A stretch of DNA of 64,000 bases from Sipunculus nudus (Eukaryota > Annelida > Sipuncula > Golfingiida > Sipunculidae), in NCBI GenBank assembly GCA_026874595.1, contig CM049317.1:68200118-68264117 (forward strand), given 5' to 3'. The notes beneath the pieces are model-generated. The model was not told where the DNA came from, ran no database searches, and worked only from the letters and a program-made list of their open reading frames with translations. This document shows, piece after piece, positions 14,839 to 29,900 of the stretch (position 1 is the first letter of the stretch; each line of letters begins with the position of its first letter). A program made the position numbers and the translations under genes.

Positions 14839-17148
14839 TTGTTAGAGAGGTGATCATGATAGAGGATTAGGCGTGTTAGAAGGGTGTTCATGATCGAGGA
14901 TTGGGTTTGTTAGAGAGGAGGTCACGATGGAGGATAGGGTTTGTTAGACAGGTGATCATGATAGAGGAATGGGTTTGTTAGAGGAGTGATCATGACAGAG
15001 AATTGGGTTTGTTAGATGGGTGATAATGATAGCGAATTAGGTCTGTTAGAGAGGTTGTCATGATAGAGGATTGGGTTTGTAAGAGAGGTGATCATGATAG
15101 AGGATTGGGTTTGTTAGAGGGGTGATCACGATAGATGATTGGGTTTGTTAGAGAGGTTGTCATGATAGAGGATTGGGTTTGTAAGAGAGGTGATAATAAT
15201 AGAGGATTGGGTTTGTAAGTGAGATGATAATGATAGAGGATTGGGTGTGTTAGAGGGATGATCATGATAGAGGATTGGGTTTGTAAGAGAGGTGATCATG
15301 ATAGAGGATTGGGTTTGTTAGAGGGGTGATCACGATAGATGATTGGGTTTGTTAGAGAGGTTGTCATGATAGAGGATTGGGTTTGTAAGAGAGGTGATAA
15401 TAATAGAGGATTGGGTTTGACAGATGGGTGATAATGATAGAGAAAAGGGTTTGTTAGAGATGTTGTCATGATAGAGGATTGGGTTTGTAAGAGAGGTTAT
15501 CATGATAGAGGTTTGGGTGTGTTAGAGGGATGATCATGATAAAGGATTGGGTTTGTTAGAGGGGTGATAATGATAGAGAACTTGGTTTGTTAGAGAGGTT
15601 GTCATGATACAGGATTGGGTTTGTAAGAGAGGTGATCATGATAGAGGATTGGGTTTGTTAGAGGAGTGATAATTATAGAGGATTAGGTTTGTTAGAGAGG
15701 TGATCATGATAGAGGATTAGGTTTGTTAGATGGGTGATAATGATAGAGAATTGGGTTTGTTAGAGAGGTTGTCATGATAGAGGATTGGGTTTGTAAGAGG
15801 GGTGATCATGACAGAGGATTGGGTTTGTAAGAGAGGTGATCATGATAGAGGATTGGATGTGTTAGAGGGATGATCATGTTAGAGGATTTGGTTTGTTAGA
15901 TGGGTGATCATGATAGAGGATTGGGTGTGTTAGAGGGATGATCATGATAGAGGATTGGGTTTGTTAGAGGGGTGATCATAATAGAGGATTGGGTTTGTTA
16001 GAGGGGTGATCATAATAGAGGATTGGGTTTGTTAGGGAGGTAGTCATGATAGAGGATTGGGTTTATAAGAAAAGTTATCATGATAGAGGATTGGGTGTGT
16101 TAGAGGGATGATCATGAATGAGGATTGGGTTTGTTAGAGAGGTGATAATGATAGAGAATTGGGTTTGTTAGAGAGGTTGTCATGATAGAGGATTGGGTTT
16201 GTAAGAGAGGTGATCATGATAGAGGATATGGTTTGTTAGAGGGGTGATCACGATAGAGGATTGGGTTTGTTAGAGAGGTCGTCAATATAGAGGATTGGGT
16301 TTGTAAGAGAGGTGATCATGATAGAGGATTGGGTTTGTAAGAGAGCCGATCATGATAGAGGATTGGGTGTGTTAGAGGGATGATCATGATAGAGGATTGG
16401 GTTTGTTAGATGGTTGATAATGATAGAGAATTGGGTTTGTTAGAGAGGTTGTCATAATAGAGGATTGGGTTTGTTAGAGGGGTGATCATGATAGAGGATT
16501 GGGTTTGTTAGAGGGGTGATCACGATAGAGGATTAATGTGTTAGAGGGATGGTCATGATAGAGGATTGGGTTTGTCAGAAGGGTGATAATGATAGAGAAT
16601 TCGGTTTGTAAGAGAGGTGATCATGATAGAGGATTGGGTTTGTTAGAGAGGTGATCATGATAGAGGATTGGGTGTGTTAGAGGGATAATCATGATAGAGG
16701 ATTGGGTTTGTTAGAGAGGTGATCATGATAGAGGATTAGGCGTGTTAGAAGGGTGTTCATGATCGAGGATTGGGTTTGTTAGAGAGGAGGTCACGATGGA
16801 GGATAGGGTTTGTTAGACAGGTGATCATGATAGAGGAATGGGTTTGTTAGAGGAGTGATCATGACAGAGAATTGGGTTTGTTAGATGGGTGATAATGATA
16901 GCGAATTAGGTCTGTTAGAGAGGTTGTCATGATAGAGGATTGGGTTTGTAAGAGAGGTGATCATGATAGAGGATTGGGTTTGTTAGAGGGGTGATCACGA
17001 TAGATGATTGGGTTTGTTAGAGAGGTTGTCATGATAGAGGATTGGGTTTGTAAGAGAGGTGATAATAATAGAGGATTGGGTTTGTAAGTGAGATGATAAT
17101 GATAGAGGATTGGGTGTGTTAGAGGGATGATCATGATAGAGGATTGGG
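13549..17148 (+). repeat. 1,869-bp tandem duplication (about 55 monomers)
   Basis: The block starting at the GACAGATGGG monomer near 13,549 recurs from about 15,418. The private variant ACTTGGTTTG is at 13,711 and again at 15,580, giving a spacing of 1,869 bp (55 x 34 minus 1). The order stays parallel through the GGCGTG, ATCGAGG and AGCGAATTAGG monomers until about 15,279 and 17,148. This duplication lies on top of the partial third copy of the 6,426-bp unit, so it occurred after that copy formed. Confidence 0.8.
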
Positions 17149-17347
17149 TTTGTCAGATGGTTGATAATGATAGAGAATAGTGTTTGTTAGAGAGGTGATC
17201 ATGATAGAGGATTGGGATTGTAAGAGAGGTGATAATGATAGAGGATTGGGTGTGTTAGAGGGATGATCATGTTAGAGGATTGGGTTTGACAGATGGGTGA
17301 TAATGATAGAGAATAGGGTTTGTTAGAGAGGTTGTCATGATAGAGGA
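17068..17347 (+). repeat. Patch matching the left edge of the window
   Basis: About 275 bp here match positions 1-275 almost base for base. Shared marks are the GAGATGATAATG, CAGATGGTTG, ATAGTGTTTG and CATGTTAGAG variants; one difference was noted (GATAGGG versus GATTGGG). A more diverged version lies at about 5,167-5,440. The close pair is 17 kb apart, which points to long-range exchange or conversion within the array. Confidence 0.7.
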
Positions 17348-20300
17348 TTGGGTTTGTAAGAGAGGTGATCATGATAGAGGATTGGGTTTTTTAGAGGAGT
17401 GATAATTATAGAGGATTGGGTTTGTTAGAGAGGTGATCATGATAGAGGATTGGATGTGTTAGAGTGATGATCATGATAGAGGATTGGGTTTGTTAGATGG
17501 GTGATAATGATAGTGAATTGGGTTTGTTAGAGAGGTGATCATGATAGAGGATTGGGTTTGTAAGAGAGGTGATCATGATAGAGGATTGGGTTCGTTAGAG
17601 GGGTGATCACGATAGAGGATTGGGTTTGTTAGAGAGGTTGTCATAATAGAGGATTGGGTTTGTAAGAGAGGTGATCATGATAGAGGATTGGGTTTGTAAG
17701 AGAGGTGATAATGATAGAGGATTATGTGTGTTAGAGGGATGGTCATGATAGAGGATTGGGTTTGTCAGAAGGGTGATAATGATAGAGAATAGGGTTTGTT
17801 AGAGAGGCGATCATGATAGAGGATTGGGTTTGTAAGAGAGGTGATCTTGATAGAGGATTGGATGTGTTAGAGGGATGATCATGATAGAGGATTGGGTTTG
17901 TTAGATGGGTGATCATGATAGAGGATTGGGTTTGTTAGAGAGGTGATCATGATAGAGGAATGGGTGTGTTAGAAGGGTTCTCATGATAGAGGATTGGGTT
18001 TGTTAGAGAGGTGATCATGATAGAGGATTGGGTGTGTTAGAATGGTGTTCATGATAGAGGATTAGGTTTGTTAGAGAATCGATAATGATAGAAGATTGGG
18101 TGTGTTAGAGGGGTGTTCCTGATAGAGGATTAGGTGTGTTAGAAGGGTGTTCATGATCAAGGATTGGGTTTGTTAGAGAGGAGATCATGATAGAGGATTG
18201 GGTGTGTTAGAGGGATGATCATGAAAGAGGATTGGGTTTGTTAGAGAATCGATATTGATAGGGGATTGGGTTTGTTAGAGAGGTGATCAAGATAGAGGAT
18301 TGGGTTTGTAAGAGGAGTGATAATGATAGAGGATTGGGTGTGTTAGAGGGGTGTTCGTGATAGAGGTTTAGGTGTGTTAGAAGGGTGTTCATGACAGAGG
18401 ATTGGGTTTGTTAAAGAAGAGGTCATGATGGAGGATTGGGTGTGTTAGAGGGATGATCATGACTGAGGATAGGGTTTGTTAGAGGAGTGATAATTATAGA
18501 GGATTGGGTTTGTTAGAGAGGTGATCATGATAGAGGATTGGAAGTGTTAGAGTGATGATCATGATAGAGGATTGGGTTTGTTAGATGGGTGATAATGATA
18601 GTGAATTGGGTTTGTTAGAGAGGTGATCATGATAGAGGATTGGGTTTGTAAGAGAGGTGATAATGATAGAGGATTATGTGTGTTAGAGGGATGGTCATGA
18701 TAGAGGATTGGGTTTGTCAGAAGGGTGATAATGATAGAGAATAGGGTTTGTTAGAGAGGTTGTCATGATAGAGGAATGGGTTTGTAAGAGAGGTGATCAT
18801 GATAGAGGATTGGGTATGTTAGAGGAGTGATAATTATAGAGGATTGGGTTTGTTAAAGAGGTGATCATGATAGAGGATTGGATGTGTTACAGTGATGATC
18901 ATGATAGAGGATTGGGTTTGTTAGATGGGTGATAATGATAGTGAATTGGGTTTGTTAGAGAGGTTGTCATGATAGAGGATTGGGTTTGTAAGAGAGGTGA
19001 TCATGAAAGAGGATTGGGTTCGTTAGAGGGGTGATCACGATAGAGGATTGAGTTTGTTAGAGAGGTTGTCATGATAGAGGATTGGGTTTGTAAGAGAGGT
19101 GATCATGATAGAGGATTGGGTTTGTAAGAGAAGTGATAATGATAGAGGATGATGTGTGTTAGAGGGATTGTCATGATAGAGGATTGGGTTTGTCAAAAGG
19201 GTGATAATGATAGAGAATTGGGTTTGTTAGAGGGGTGATAATGATAGAGAACTGGGTTTGTTAGAGAGGTTGTCATTATAGAGGATTGGGTTTGTAAGAG
19301 TTGATCATGATATTGGATTGGGTTTGTTAGAGGAGTGATAATTATAGAGGATTGGGTTTGTTAGAGAGGTGATCATGATAGAGGATTAGGTTTGTTAGAT
19401 GGGTGATAATGATAGAGAATTGGGTTTGTTAGAGAGGTTGTCATGATAGAGGATTAGGTTTGTAAGAGGGGTGATCATGATAGAGGATTGGGTTTGTTAG
19501 AGAGGTGATCATGATAGAGGATTGGATGTGTTAGAGTGATGATCATGATAGAGGACTGGGTTTGTTAGATGGGTGATAATGATAGTGAATTGGGTTTGTT
19601 AGAGAGGTTGTCATGATAGAGGATTTGGTTTATAAGAGGGGTGATCACGATAGAGGATTGGGTTTGTTAGAGAGGTTGTCATGATAGAGCATTGGGTTTG
19701 TAAGAGAGGTGATAATGATAGAGGATTATGTGTGTTAGAGGGATGGTCATGATAGAGGATTGGGTTTGTCAGAAGGGTGATAATGATAGAGAATAGGGTT
19801 TGTTAGAGAGGTTTTCATGATAGAGGATTGGGTTTGTAAGAGAGGTGATCATGATAGAGGAATGGGTTTGTTAGAGGAGTGATAATTATAGAGGATTGGG
19901 TTTGTTAGAGAGGTGATCATGATAAAGGATTGGATGTGTTAGAGTGATGATCATGATAGAGGATTGGGTTTGTTAGATGGGTGATAATGATAGTGAATTG
20001 GGTTTGTCAGAGAAGTTGTCATGATAGAGGATTGGGTTTGTAAGAGAGGTGATCATGATAGAGGATTGGGTTTGTAAGAGAGGTGATAATGATAGAGGAT
20101 TGAATGTGTTAGAGTGATGATCATGATGGAGGACTGGATTTGTTAGATGGGTGATAATGATAGTGAATTGGGTTTGTTAGAGAGGTTGTCATGATAGAGG
20201 ATTTGGTTTGTAAGAGAGGTGATCAAGATAGAGGATTGGGTTCGTTACAGGGGTGATCACGATAGAGGATTGGGTTTGTTAGAGAGGTTGTCATGATAGA

Positions 20301-20979
20301 GGATTGGGTTTGTAAGAGAGGTGATTATGATAGAGGACTGGGTTTGTAAGAGAGGTGATAATGATAGTGGATTATGTGTGTTAGAGGGATGGTCATGATA
20401 AAGGATTGGGTTTGTCAGAAGGGTCATAATGATAGAGAATAGGGTTTGTTAGAGAGGTTGTCATGATAGAGGATTGGGTTTGTAAGAGAGGTGATCATGA
20501 TAGAGGATTGGGTTTGTTAGAGGAGTGATAATTATAGAGGATTGGGTTTGTTAGAGAGGTGATCATGATAGAGGTTTGGATGTGTTAGAGTGATGATCAT
20601 GATAGAGGATTGGGTTTGTTAGATGGGTGATAATGATAGTGATATGGGTTTGTTAGAGAGGTTGTCATGATAGAGGATTGGGTTTGTAAGAGGGGAGATC
20701 ACGATAGAGGATTGGGTTTGTTAGAGAGGTTGTCATGATAGAGGATTGGTTTTGTAAGAGAGGTGATAATGATAGAGGAATATGTGTGTTAGAGGAATGG
20801 TAATGATAGAGGATTGGGTTTGTCAGAAGGGTGATAATGATAGAGAATAGGGTTTGTTAGAGAGGTTGTCATGATAGAGGATTGGGTTTGTAAGAGAGGT
20901 GATCATGATAGAGGATTGGGTGTTAGAGGGATGATCATGATAGAGGATTGGGTTTGTTAGAGGGGTGATAATGATAGAG
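17348..20979 (+). repeat. Mosaic transition zone of the array
   Basis: Monomer order here does not follow the 6,426-bp unit for long stretches. New types appear that dominate the right half of the array: GTTCATG endings, GAATCGATA, GACTGAGG and GGAGGTCATG (about 18,040-18,470). They alternate with runs of the older order (GGTTCG, GATGGTC, GTGATAATT types). No clear long period was found by eye. Confidence 0.6.
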
Positions 20980-23900
20980 GATTGGGTTTGTAAGAGGAAT
21001 GATAAATATAGAAGATTGGGTTTGTTTGAGAGGTGATCATGAAAGAGGATTAGGTTTGTTAGATGGGTGATAATGATAGAGAATTGGGTTTGTTAGAGAG
21101 GTTGTCATGATAGAGGATTGGGTTTGTAAGAGGGGTGATCATGATAGAGGATTGGGTTTGTTAGAGAGGTGATCATGATAGAGGAATGGGTGTGTTAGAA
21201 GGGTTCTCATGATAGAGGATTGGGTTTGTTAGAGAGGTGATCATGATAGAGGATTGGGTGTGTTAGAATGGTGTTCATGATAGAGGATTGGGTTTGTTAT
21301 AGAGGAGGTCATGATATAGGATAGGGTTTGTTAGGGAGATGGTCATCATAGAGGATTGGGTGTGTTAGATGGATGATCATGACTGAGGATTGGGTTTGTT
21401 GGAGGAGTGATAATGATAGAGGATTGGGGGTGTTAGAGGGGTGTTCATGATAGAGGATTGGGTTTGTTGGAGTGGAGGTCATGAAAGAGGATTGGGTTTG
21501 TTAGAGAGGTGGTCATGATAGAGGATTAGGTTTGTTAGATGGGTGATAATGATAGAGAATTGGGTTTGTTAGAGAGGTTGTCATGATAGAGGATTGGGTT
21601 TGTAAGAGGGGTGATCATGAAAGAGGATTGGGTTTGTTAGAGAGGTGATCATGATAGAGGATTGAATGTGTTAGAGTGATGATCATGATAGAGGACTGGG
21701 TTTGTTAGATGGGTGATAATGATAGTGAATTGGGTTTGTTAGAGAGGTTGTCATGATAGAGGATTTGGTTTGTAAGAGAGGTGATCATGATAGAGGATTG
21801 GGTTCGTTAGAGGGGTGATCACGATAGAGGATTGGGTTTGTTAGAGAGGTTGTCATGATAGAGGATTGGGTTTGTAAGAGAGGTGATAATGATAGAGGAT
21901 TATGTGTGTTAGAGGGATGGTAATGATAGAGGATTGGGTTTGTCAGAAGGGTGATAATGATAGAGAATAGGGTTTGTTAGAGAGGTTGTCATGATAGAGG
22001 ATTGGGTTTGTAAGAGAGGTGATCATGATAGAGGATTGGGTGTTAGAGGGATGATCATGATAGAGGATTGGGTTTGTTAGAGGGGTGATAATGATAGAGA
22101 ACTGGGTTTGTTAGAGAGGTTGTCATGATACAGGATTGGGTTTGTAAGAGAGGTGATCATGATAGAGGATTGGGTTTGTTAGAGGAGTGATAATTATAGA
22201 GGATAGGGTTTGTTAGAGAGGTGATCATGAAAGAGGATTAGGTTTGTTAGATGGGTGATAATGATAGAGAATTGGGTTTGTTAGAGAGGTTGTCATGATA
22301 GAGGATTGGGTTTGTAAGAGGGGTGATCATGATAGAGGATTGGGTTTGTTAGAGAGGTGATCATGATAGAGGAATGGGTGTGTTAGAAGGGTTCTCATGA
22401 TAGAGGATTGGGTTTGTTAGAGAGGTGATCATGATAGAGGATTGGGTGTGTTAGAATGGTGTTCATGATAGAGGATTGGGTTTGTTATAGAGGAGGTCAT
22501 GATATAGGATAGGGTTTGTTAGGGAGATGGTCATCATAGAGGATTGGGTGTGTTAGATGGATGATCATGACTGAGGATTGGGTTTGTTGGAGGAGTGATA
22601 ATGATAGAGGATTGGGGGTGTTAGAGGGGTGTTCATGATAGAGGATTGGGTTTGTTGGAGTGGAGGTCATGAAAGAGGATTGGGTTTGTTAGAGAGGTGA
22701 TCATGATAGAGGATTAGGTTTGTTAGATGGGTGATAATGATAGAGAATTGGGTTTGTTAGAGAGGTTGTCATGATAGAGGATTGGGTTTGTAAGAGGGGT
22801 GATCATGAAAGAGGATTGGGTTTGTTAGAGAGGTGATCATGATAGAGGATTGAATGTGTTAGAGTGATGATCATGATAGAGGACTGGGTTTGTTAGATGG
22901 GTGATAATGATAGTGAATTGGGTTTGTTAGAGAGGTTGTCATGATAGAGGATTTGGTTTGTAAGAGAGGTGATCATGATAGAGGATTGGGTTCGTTAGAG
23001 GGGTGATCACGATAGAGGATTGGGTTTGTTAGAGAGGTTGTCATGATAGAGGATTGGGTTTGTAAGAGAGGTGATAATGATAGAGGATTATGTGTGTTAG
23101 AGGGATGGTAATGATAGAGGATTGGGTTTGTCAGAAGGGTGATAATGATAGAGAATAGGGTTTGTTAGAGAGGTTGTCATGATAGAGGATTGGGTTTGTA
23201 AGAGAGGTGATCATGATAGAGGATTGGGTGTTAGAGGGATGATCATGATAGAGGATTGGGTTTGTTAGAGGGGTGATAATGATAGAGAACTGGGTTTGTT
23301 AGAGAGGTTGTCATGATACAGGATTGGGTTTGTAAGAGAGGTGATCATGATAGAGGATTGGGTTTGTTAGAGGAGTGATAATTATAGAGGATAGGGTTTG
23401 TTAGAGAGGTGATCATGATAGAGGATTGATTTGTTAGATGGGTGATAATGATAGAGAATTGGGTTTGTTAGAGAGGTTGTCATGATAGAGGATTGGGTTT
23501 GTAAGAGGGGTGATCATGATAGAGGATTGGGTTTGTTAGAGAGGTGATCATGATAGAGGATTGGGTGTGTTAGAAGGGTTCTCATGATAGAGGATTGGGT
23601 TTGTTAGAGAGGTGATCATGATAGAGGATTGGGTGTGTTAGAATGGTGTTCATGATAGAGGATTGGGTTTGTTATAGAGGAGGTCATGATATAGGATAGG
23701 GTTTGTTAGGGAGATGGTCATGATAGAGGATTGGGTGTGTTAGATGGATGATCATGACTGAGGATTGGGTTTGTTGGAGGAGTGACAATGATAGAGGATT
23801 GGGGGTGTTAGAGGGGTGTTCATGATAGAGGATTGGGTTCGTTGGAGTGGAGGTCATGATAGAGGATTGGGTTTGTTAAAGGAGTGATAATGATAGAGGA

Positions 23901-26900
23901 TTGGGTGTGTTAGAGGGATGACCTTGACTGAAGATTGGGTTTGTTAGAGGTGTGATAATGATAGAGGATTGGGTGTGTTAGAGGGACGTTCGTGATAGAG
24001 GTTTACGTGTGTTAGAAGGGTGTTCATGACAGAGGATTGGGTTTGTTAGAGAGGAGGTCATGATGGAGGATTGGTTGTGTTAGAGGGATGATCATGACTG
24101 AGGATTGGGTTTGTTAGAGAATCGATAATGATAGAAGATTGGGTGTGTTAGAGGGGTGTTCCTGATAGAGGATTAGGTGTGTTAGAAGGGTGTTCATGAT
24201 CAAGGATTGGGTTTGTTAGAGAGGAGATCATGATAGAGGATTGGGTGTGTTAGAGGGATGATCATGACTGAGGATTGGGTTTGTTAGAGGGGAGATCACG
24301 ATAGAGGATTGGGTTTGTTAGAGAGGTTGTCATGATAGAGGATTGGGTTTGTAAGAGAGGTGATAATGATAGAGGAATATGTGTGTTAGAGGAATGGTAA
24401 TGATAGAGGATTGGGTTTGTCAGAAGGGTGATAATGATAGAGAATAGGGTTTGTTAGAGAGGTTGTCATGATAGAGGATTGGGTTTGTAAGAGAGGTGAT
24501 CATGATAGAGCATTGGGTGTTAGAGGGATGATCATGATAGAGGATTGGGTTTGTTAGAGGGGTGATAATGATAGAGGATTGGGTTTGTAAGAGAGGTGAT
24601 CATGATAGAGGATTGGGTGTTAGAGGGATGATCATGATAGAGGATTGGGTTTGTTAGAGGAATGATAAATATAGAAGATTGGGTTTGTTTGAGAGGTGAT
24701 CATGAAAGAGGATTAGGTTTGTTAGATGGGTGATAATGATAGAGAATTGGGTTTGTTAGAGAGGTTGTCATGATAGAGGATTCGGTTTGTAAGAGGGGTG
24801 ATCATGATAGAGGACTGGGTTTGTTAGAGAGGTGATCATGATAGAGGAATGGGTGTGTTAGAAGGGTTCTCATGATAGAGGATTGGGTTTGTTAGAGAGG
24901 TGATCATGATAGAGGATTGGGTGTGTTAGAATGGTGTTCATGATAGAGGATTGGGTTTGTTATAGAGGAGGTCATGATATAGGATAGGGTTTGTTAGGGA
25001 GATGGTCATCATAGAGGATTGGTTGTGTTAGATGGATGATCATGACTGAGGATTGGGTTTGTTGGAGGAGTGATAATGATAGAGGATTAGGGGTGTTAGA
25101 GGGGTGTTCATGATAGAGGATTGGGTTTGTTGGAGTGGAGGTCATTATAGAGGATTGGGTTTGTTAGAGAGGTGATCATGATAGAGGATTAGGTTTGTTA
25201 GATGGGTGATAATGATAGAGAATTGGGTTTGTTAGAGAGGTTGTCATGATAGAGGATTGGGTTTGTAAGAGGGGTGATCATGAAAGAGGATTGGGTTTGT
25301 TAGAGAGGTGATCATGATAGAGGATTGAATGTGTTAGAGTGATGATCATGATAGAGGACTGGGTTTGTTAGATGGGTGATAATGATAGTGAATTGGGTTT
25401 GTTAGAGAGGTTGTCATGATAGAGGATTTGGTTTGTAAGAGAGGTGATCATGATAGAGGATTGGGTTCGTTAGAGGGGTGATCACGATAGAGGATTGGGT
25501 TTGTTAGAGAGGTTGTCATGATAGAGGATTGGGTTTGTAAGAGAGGTGATAATGATAGAGGATTATGTGTGTTAGAGGGATGGTAATGATAGAGGATTGG
25601 GTTTGTCAGAAGGGTGATAATGATAGAGAATAGGGTTTATTTGAGAAGTTGTCATGATAGAGGATTGGGTTTGTAAGAGAGGTGATCATGATAGAGGATT
25701 GGGTGTTAGAGGGATGATCATGATAGAGGATTGGGTTTGTTAGAGGGGTGATAATGATAGAGAACTGGGTTTGTTAGAGAGGTTGTCATGATACAGGATT
25801 GGGTTTGTAAGAGAGGTGATCATGATAGAGGATTGGGTTTGTTAGAGGAGTGATAATTATAGAGGATAGGGTTTGTTAGAGAGGTGATCATGATAGAGGA
25901 TTGATTTGTTAGATGGGTGATAATGATAGAGAATTGGGTTTGTTAGAGAGGTTGTCATGATAGAGGATTGGGTTTGTAAGAGGGGTGATCATGATAGAGG
26001 ATTGGGTTTGTTAGAGAGGTGATCATGATAGAGGATTGGGTGTGTTAGAAGGGTTCTCATGATAGAGGATTGGGTTTGTTAGAGAGGTGATCATGATAGA
26101 GGATTGGGTGTGTTAGAATGGTGTTCATGATAGAGGATTTGGCTTGTTATAGAGGAGGTCATGATATAGGATAGGGTTTGTTAGGGAGATGGTCATGATA
26201 GAGGATTGGGTGTGTTAGATGGATGATCATGACTGAGGATTGGGTTTGTTGGAGGAGTGACAATGATAGAGGATTGGGGGTGTTAGAGGGGTGTTCATGA
26301 TAGAGGATTGGGTTCGTTGGAGTGGAGGTCATGATAGAGGATTGGGTTTGTTAAAGGAGTGATAATGATAGAGGATTGGGTGTGTTAGAGGGATGACCAT
26401 GACTGAAGATTGGGTTTGTTAGAGGTGTGATAATGATAGAGGATTGGGTGTGTTAGAGGGACGTTCGTGATAGAGGTTTACGTGTGTTAGAAGGGTGTTC
26501 ATGACAGAGGATTGGGTTTGTTAGAGAGGAGGTCATGATGGAGGATTGGGTGTGTTAGAGGGATGATCATGACTGAGGATTGGGTTTGTTAGAGAATCGA
26601 TAATGATAGAAGATTGGGTGTGTTAGAGGGGTGTTCCTGATAGAGGATTAGGTGTGTTAGAAGGGTGTTCATGATCAAGGATTGGGTTTGTTAGAGAGGA
26701 GATCATGATAGAGGATTGGGTGTGTTAGAGGGATGATCATGACTGAGGATTGGGTTTGTTAGAGGGGAGATCACGATAGAGGATTGGGTTTGTTAGAGAG
26801 GTTGTCATGATAGAGGATTGGGTTTGTAAGAGAGGTGATAATGATAGAGGAATATGTGTGTTAGAGGAATGGTAATGATAAAGGATTGGGTTTGTCAGAA

Positions 26901-29900
26901 GGGTGATAATGATAGAGAATAGGGTTTGTTAGAGAGGTTGTCATGATAGAGGATTGGGTTTGTAAGAGAGGTGATCATGATAGAGGATTGGGTGTTAGAG
27001 GGATGATCATGATAGAGGATTGGGTTTGTTAGAGGGGTGATAATGATAGAGGATTGGGTTTGTAAGAGAGGTGATCATGATAGAGGATTGGGTGTTAGAG
27101 GGATGATCATGATAGAGGATTGGGTTTGTTAGAGGAATGATAAATATAGAAGATTGGGTTTGTTTGAGAGGTGATCATGAAAGAGGATTAGGTTTGTTAG
27201 ATGGGTGATAATGATAGAGAATTGGGTTTGTTAGAGAGGTTGTCATGATAGAGGATTGGGTTTGTAAGAGGGGTGATCATGATAGAGGATTGGGTTTGTT
27301 AGAGAGGTGATCATGATAGAGGAATGGGTGTGTTAGAAGGGTTCTCATGATAGAGGATTGGGTTTGTTAGAGAGGTGATCATGATAGAGGATTGGGTGTG
27401 TTAGAATGGTGTTCATGATAGAGGATTGGGTTTGTTATAGAGGAGGTCATGATATAGGATAGGGTTTGTTAGGGAGATGGTCATCATAGAGGATTGGGTG
27501 TGTTAGATGGATGATCATGACTGAGGATTGGGTTTGTTGGAGGAGTGATAATGATAGAGGATTGGGGGTGTTAGAGGGGTGTTCATGATAGAGGATTGGG
27601 TTTGTTGGAGTGGAGGTCATTATAGAGGATTGGGTTTGTTAGAGAGGTGATCATGATAGAGGATTAGGTTTGTTAGATGGGTGATAATGATAGAGAATTG
27701 GGTTTGTTAGAGAGGTTGTCATGATAGAGGATTGGGTTTGTAAGAGGGGTGATCATGAAAGAGGATTGGGTTTGTTAGAGAGGTGATCATGATAGAGGAT
27801 TGAATGTGTTAGAGTGATGATCATGATAGAGGACTGGGTTTGTTAGATGGGTGATAATGATAGTGAATTGGGTTTGTTAGAGAGGTTGTCATGATAGAGG
27901 ATTTGGTTTGTAAGAGAGGTGATCATGATAGAGGATTGGGTTCGTTAGAGGGGTGATCACGATAGAGGATTGGGTTTGTTAGAGAGGTTGTCATGATAGA
28001 GGATTGGGTTTGTAAGAGAGGTGATAATGATAGAGGATTATGTGTGTTAGAGGGATGGTAATGATAGAGGATTGGGTTTGTCAGAAGGGTGATAATGATA
28101 GAGAATAGGGTTTATTTGAGAAGTTGTCATGATAGAGGATTGGGTTTGTAAGAGAGGTGATCATGATAGAGGATTGGGTGTTAGAGGGATGATCATGATA
28201 GAGGATTGGGTTTGTTAGAGGGGTGATAATGATAGAGAACTGGGTTTGTTAGAGAGGTTGTCATGATACAGGATTGGGTTTGTAAGAGAGGTGATCATGA
28301 TAGAGGATTGGGTTTGTTAGAGGAGTGATAATTATAGAGGATAGGGTTTGTTAGAGAGGTGATCATGATAGAGGATTGATTTGTTAGATGGGTGATAATG
28401 ATAGAGAATTGGGTTTGTTAGAGAGGTTGTCATGATAGAGGATTGGGTTTGTAAGAGGGGTGATCATGATAGAGGATTGGGTTTGTTAGAGAGGTGATCA
28501 TGATAGAGGATTGGGTGTGTTAGAAGGGTTCTCATGATAGAGGATTGGGTTTGTTAGAGAGGTGATCATGATAGAGGATTGGGTGTGTTAGAATGGTGTT
28601 CATGATAGAGGATTTGGCTTGTTATAGAGGAGGTCATGATATAGGATAGGGTTTGTTAGGGAGATGGTCATGATAGAGGATTGGGTGTGTTAGATGGATG
28701 ATCATGACTGAGGATTGGGTTTGTTGGAGGAGTGACAATGATAGAGGATTGGGGGTGTTAGAGGGGTGTTCATGATAGAGGATTGGGTTCGTTGGAGTGG
28801 AGGTCATGATAGAGGATTGGGTTTGTTAAAGGAGTGATAATGATAGAGGATTGGGTGTGTTAGAGGGATGACCATGACTGAAGATTGGGTTTGTTAGAGG
28901 TGTGATAATGATAGAGGATTGGGTGTGTTAGAGGGACGTTCGTGATAGAGGTTTACGTGTGTTAGAAGGGTGTTCATGACAGAGGATTGGGTTTGTTAGA
29001 GAGGAGGTCATGATGGAGGATTGGGTGTGTTAGAGGGATGATCATGACTGAGGATTGGGTTTGTTAGAGAATCGATAATGATAGAAGATTGGGTGTGTTA
29101 GAGGGGTGTTCCTGATAGAGGATTAGGTGTGTTAGAAGGGTGTTCATGATCAAGGATTGGGTTTGTTAGAGAGGAGATCATGATAGAGGATTGGGTGTGT
29201 TAGAGGGATGATCATGACTGAGGATTGGGTTTGTTAGAGGGGAGATCACGATAGAGGATTGGGTTTGTTAGAGAGGTTGTCATGATAGAGGATTGGGTTT
29301 GTAAGAGAGGTGATAATGATAGAGGAATATGTGTGTTAGAGGAATGGTAATGATAAAGGATTGGGTTTGTCAGAAGGGTGATAATGATAGAGAATAGGGT
29401 TTGTTAGAGAGGTTGTCATGATAGAGGATTGGGTTTGTAAGAGAGGTGATCATGATAGAGGATTGGGTGTTAGAGGGATGATCATGATAGAGGATTGGGT
29501 TTGTTAGAGGGGTGATAATGATAGAGGATTGGGTTTGTAAGAGAGGTGATCATGATAGAGGATTGGGTGTTAGAGGGATGATCATGATAGAGGATTGGGT
29601 TTGTTAGAGGAATGATAAATATAGAAGATTGGGTTTGTTTGAGAGGTGATCATGAAAGAGGATTAGGTTTGTTAGATGGGTGATAATGATAGAGAATTGG
29701 GTTTGTTAGAGAGGTTGTCATGATAGAGGATTGGGTTTGTAAGAGGGGTGATCATGATAGAGGATTGGGTTTGTTAGAGAGGTGATCATGATAGAGGAAT
29801 GGGTGTGTTAGAAGGGTTCTCATGATAGAGGATTGGGTTTGTTAGAGAGGTGATCATGATAGAGGATTGGGTGTGTTAGAATGGTGTTCATGATAGAGGA

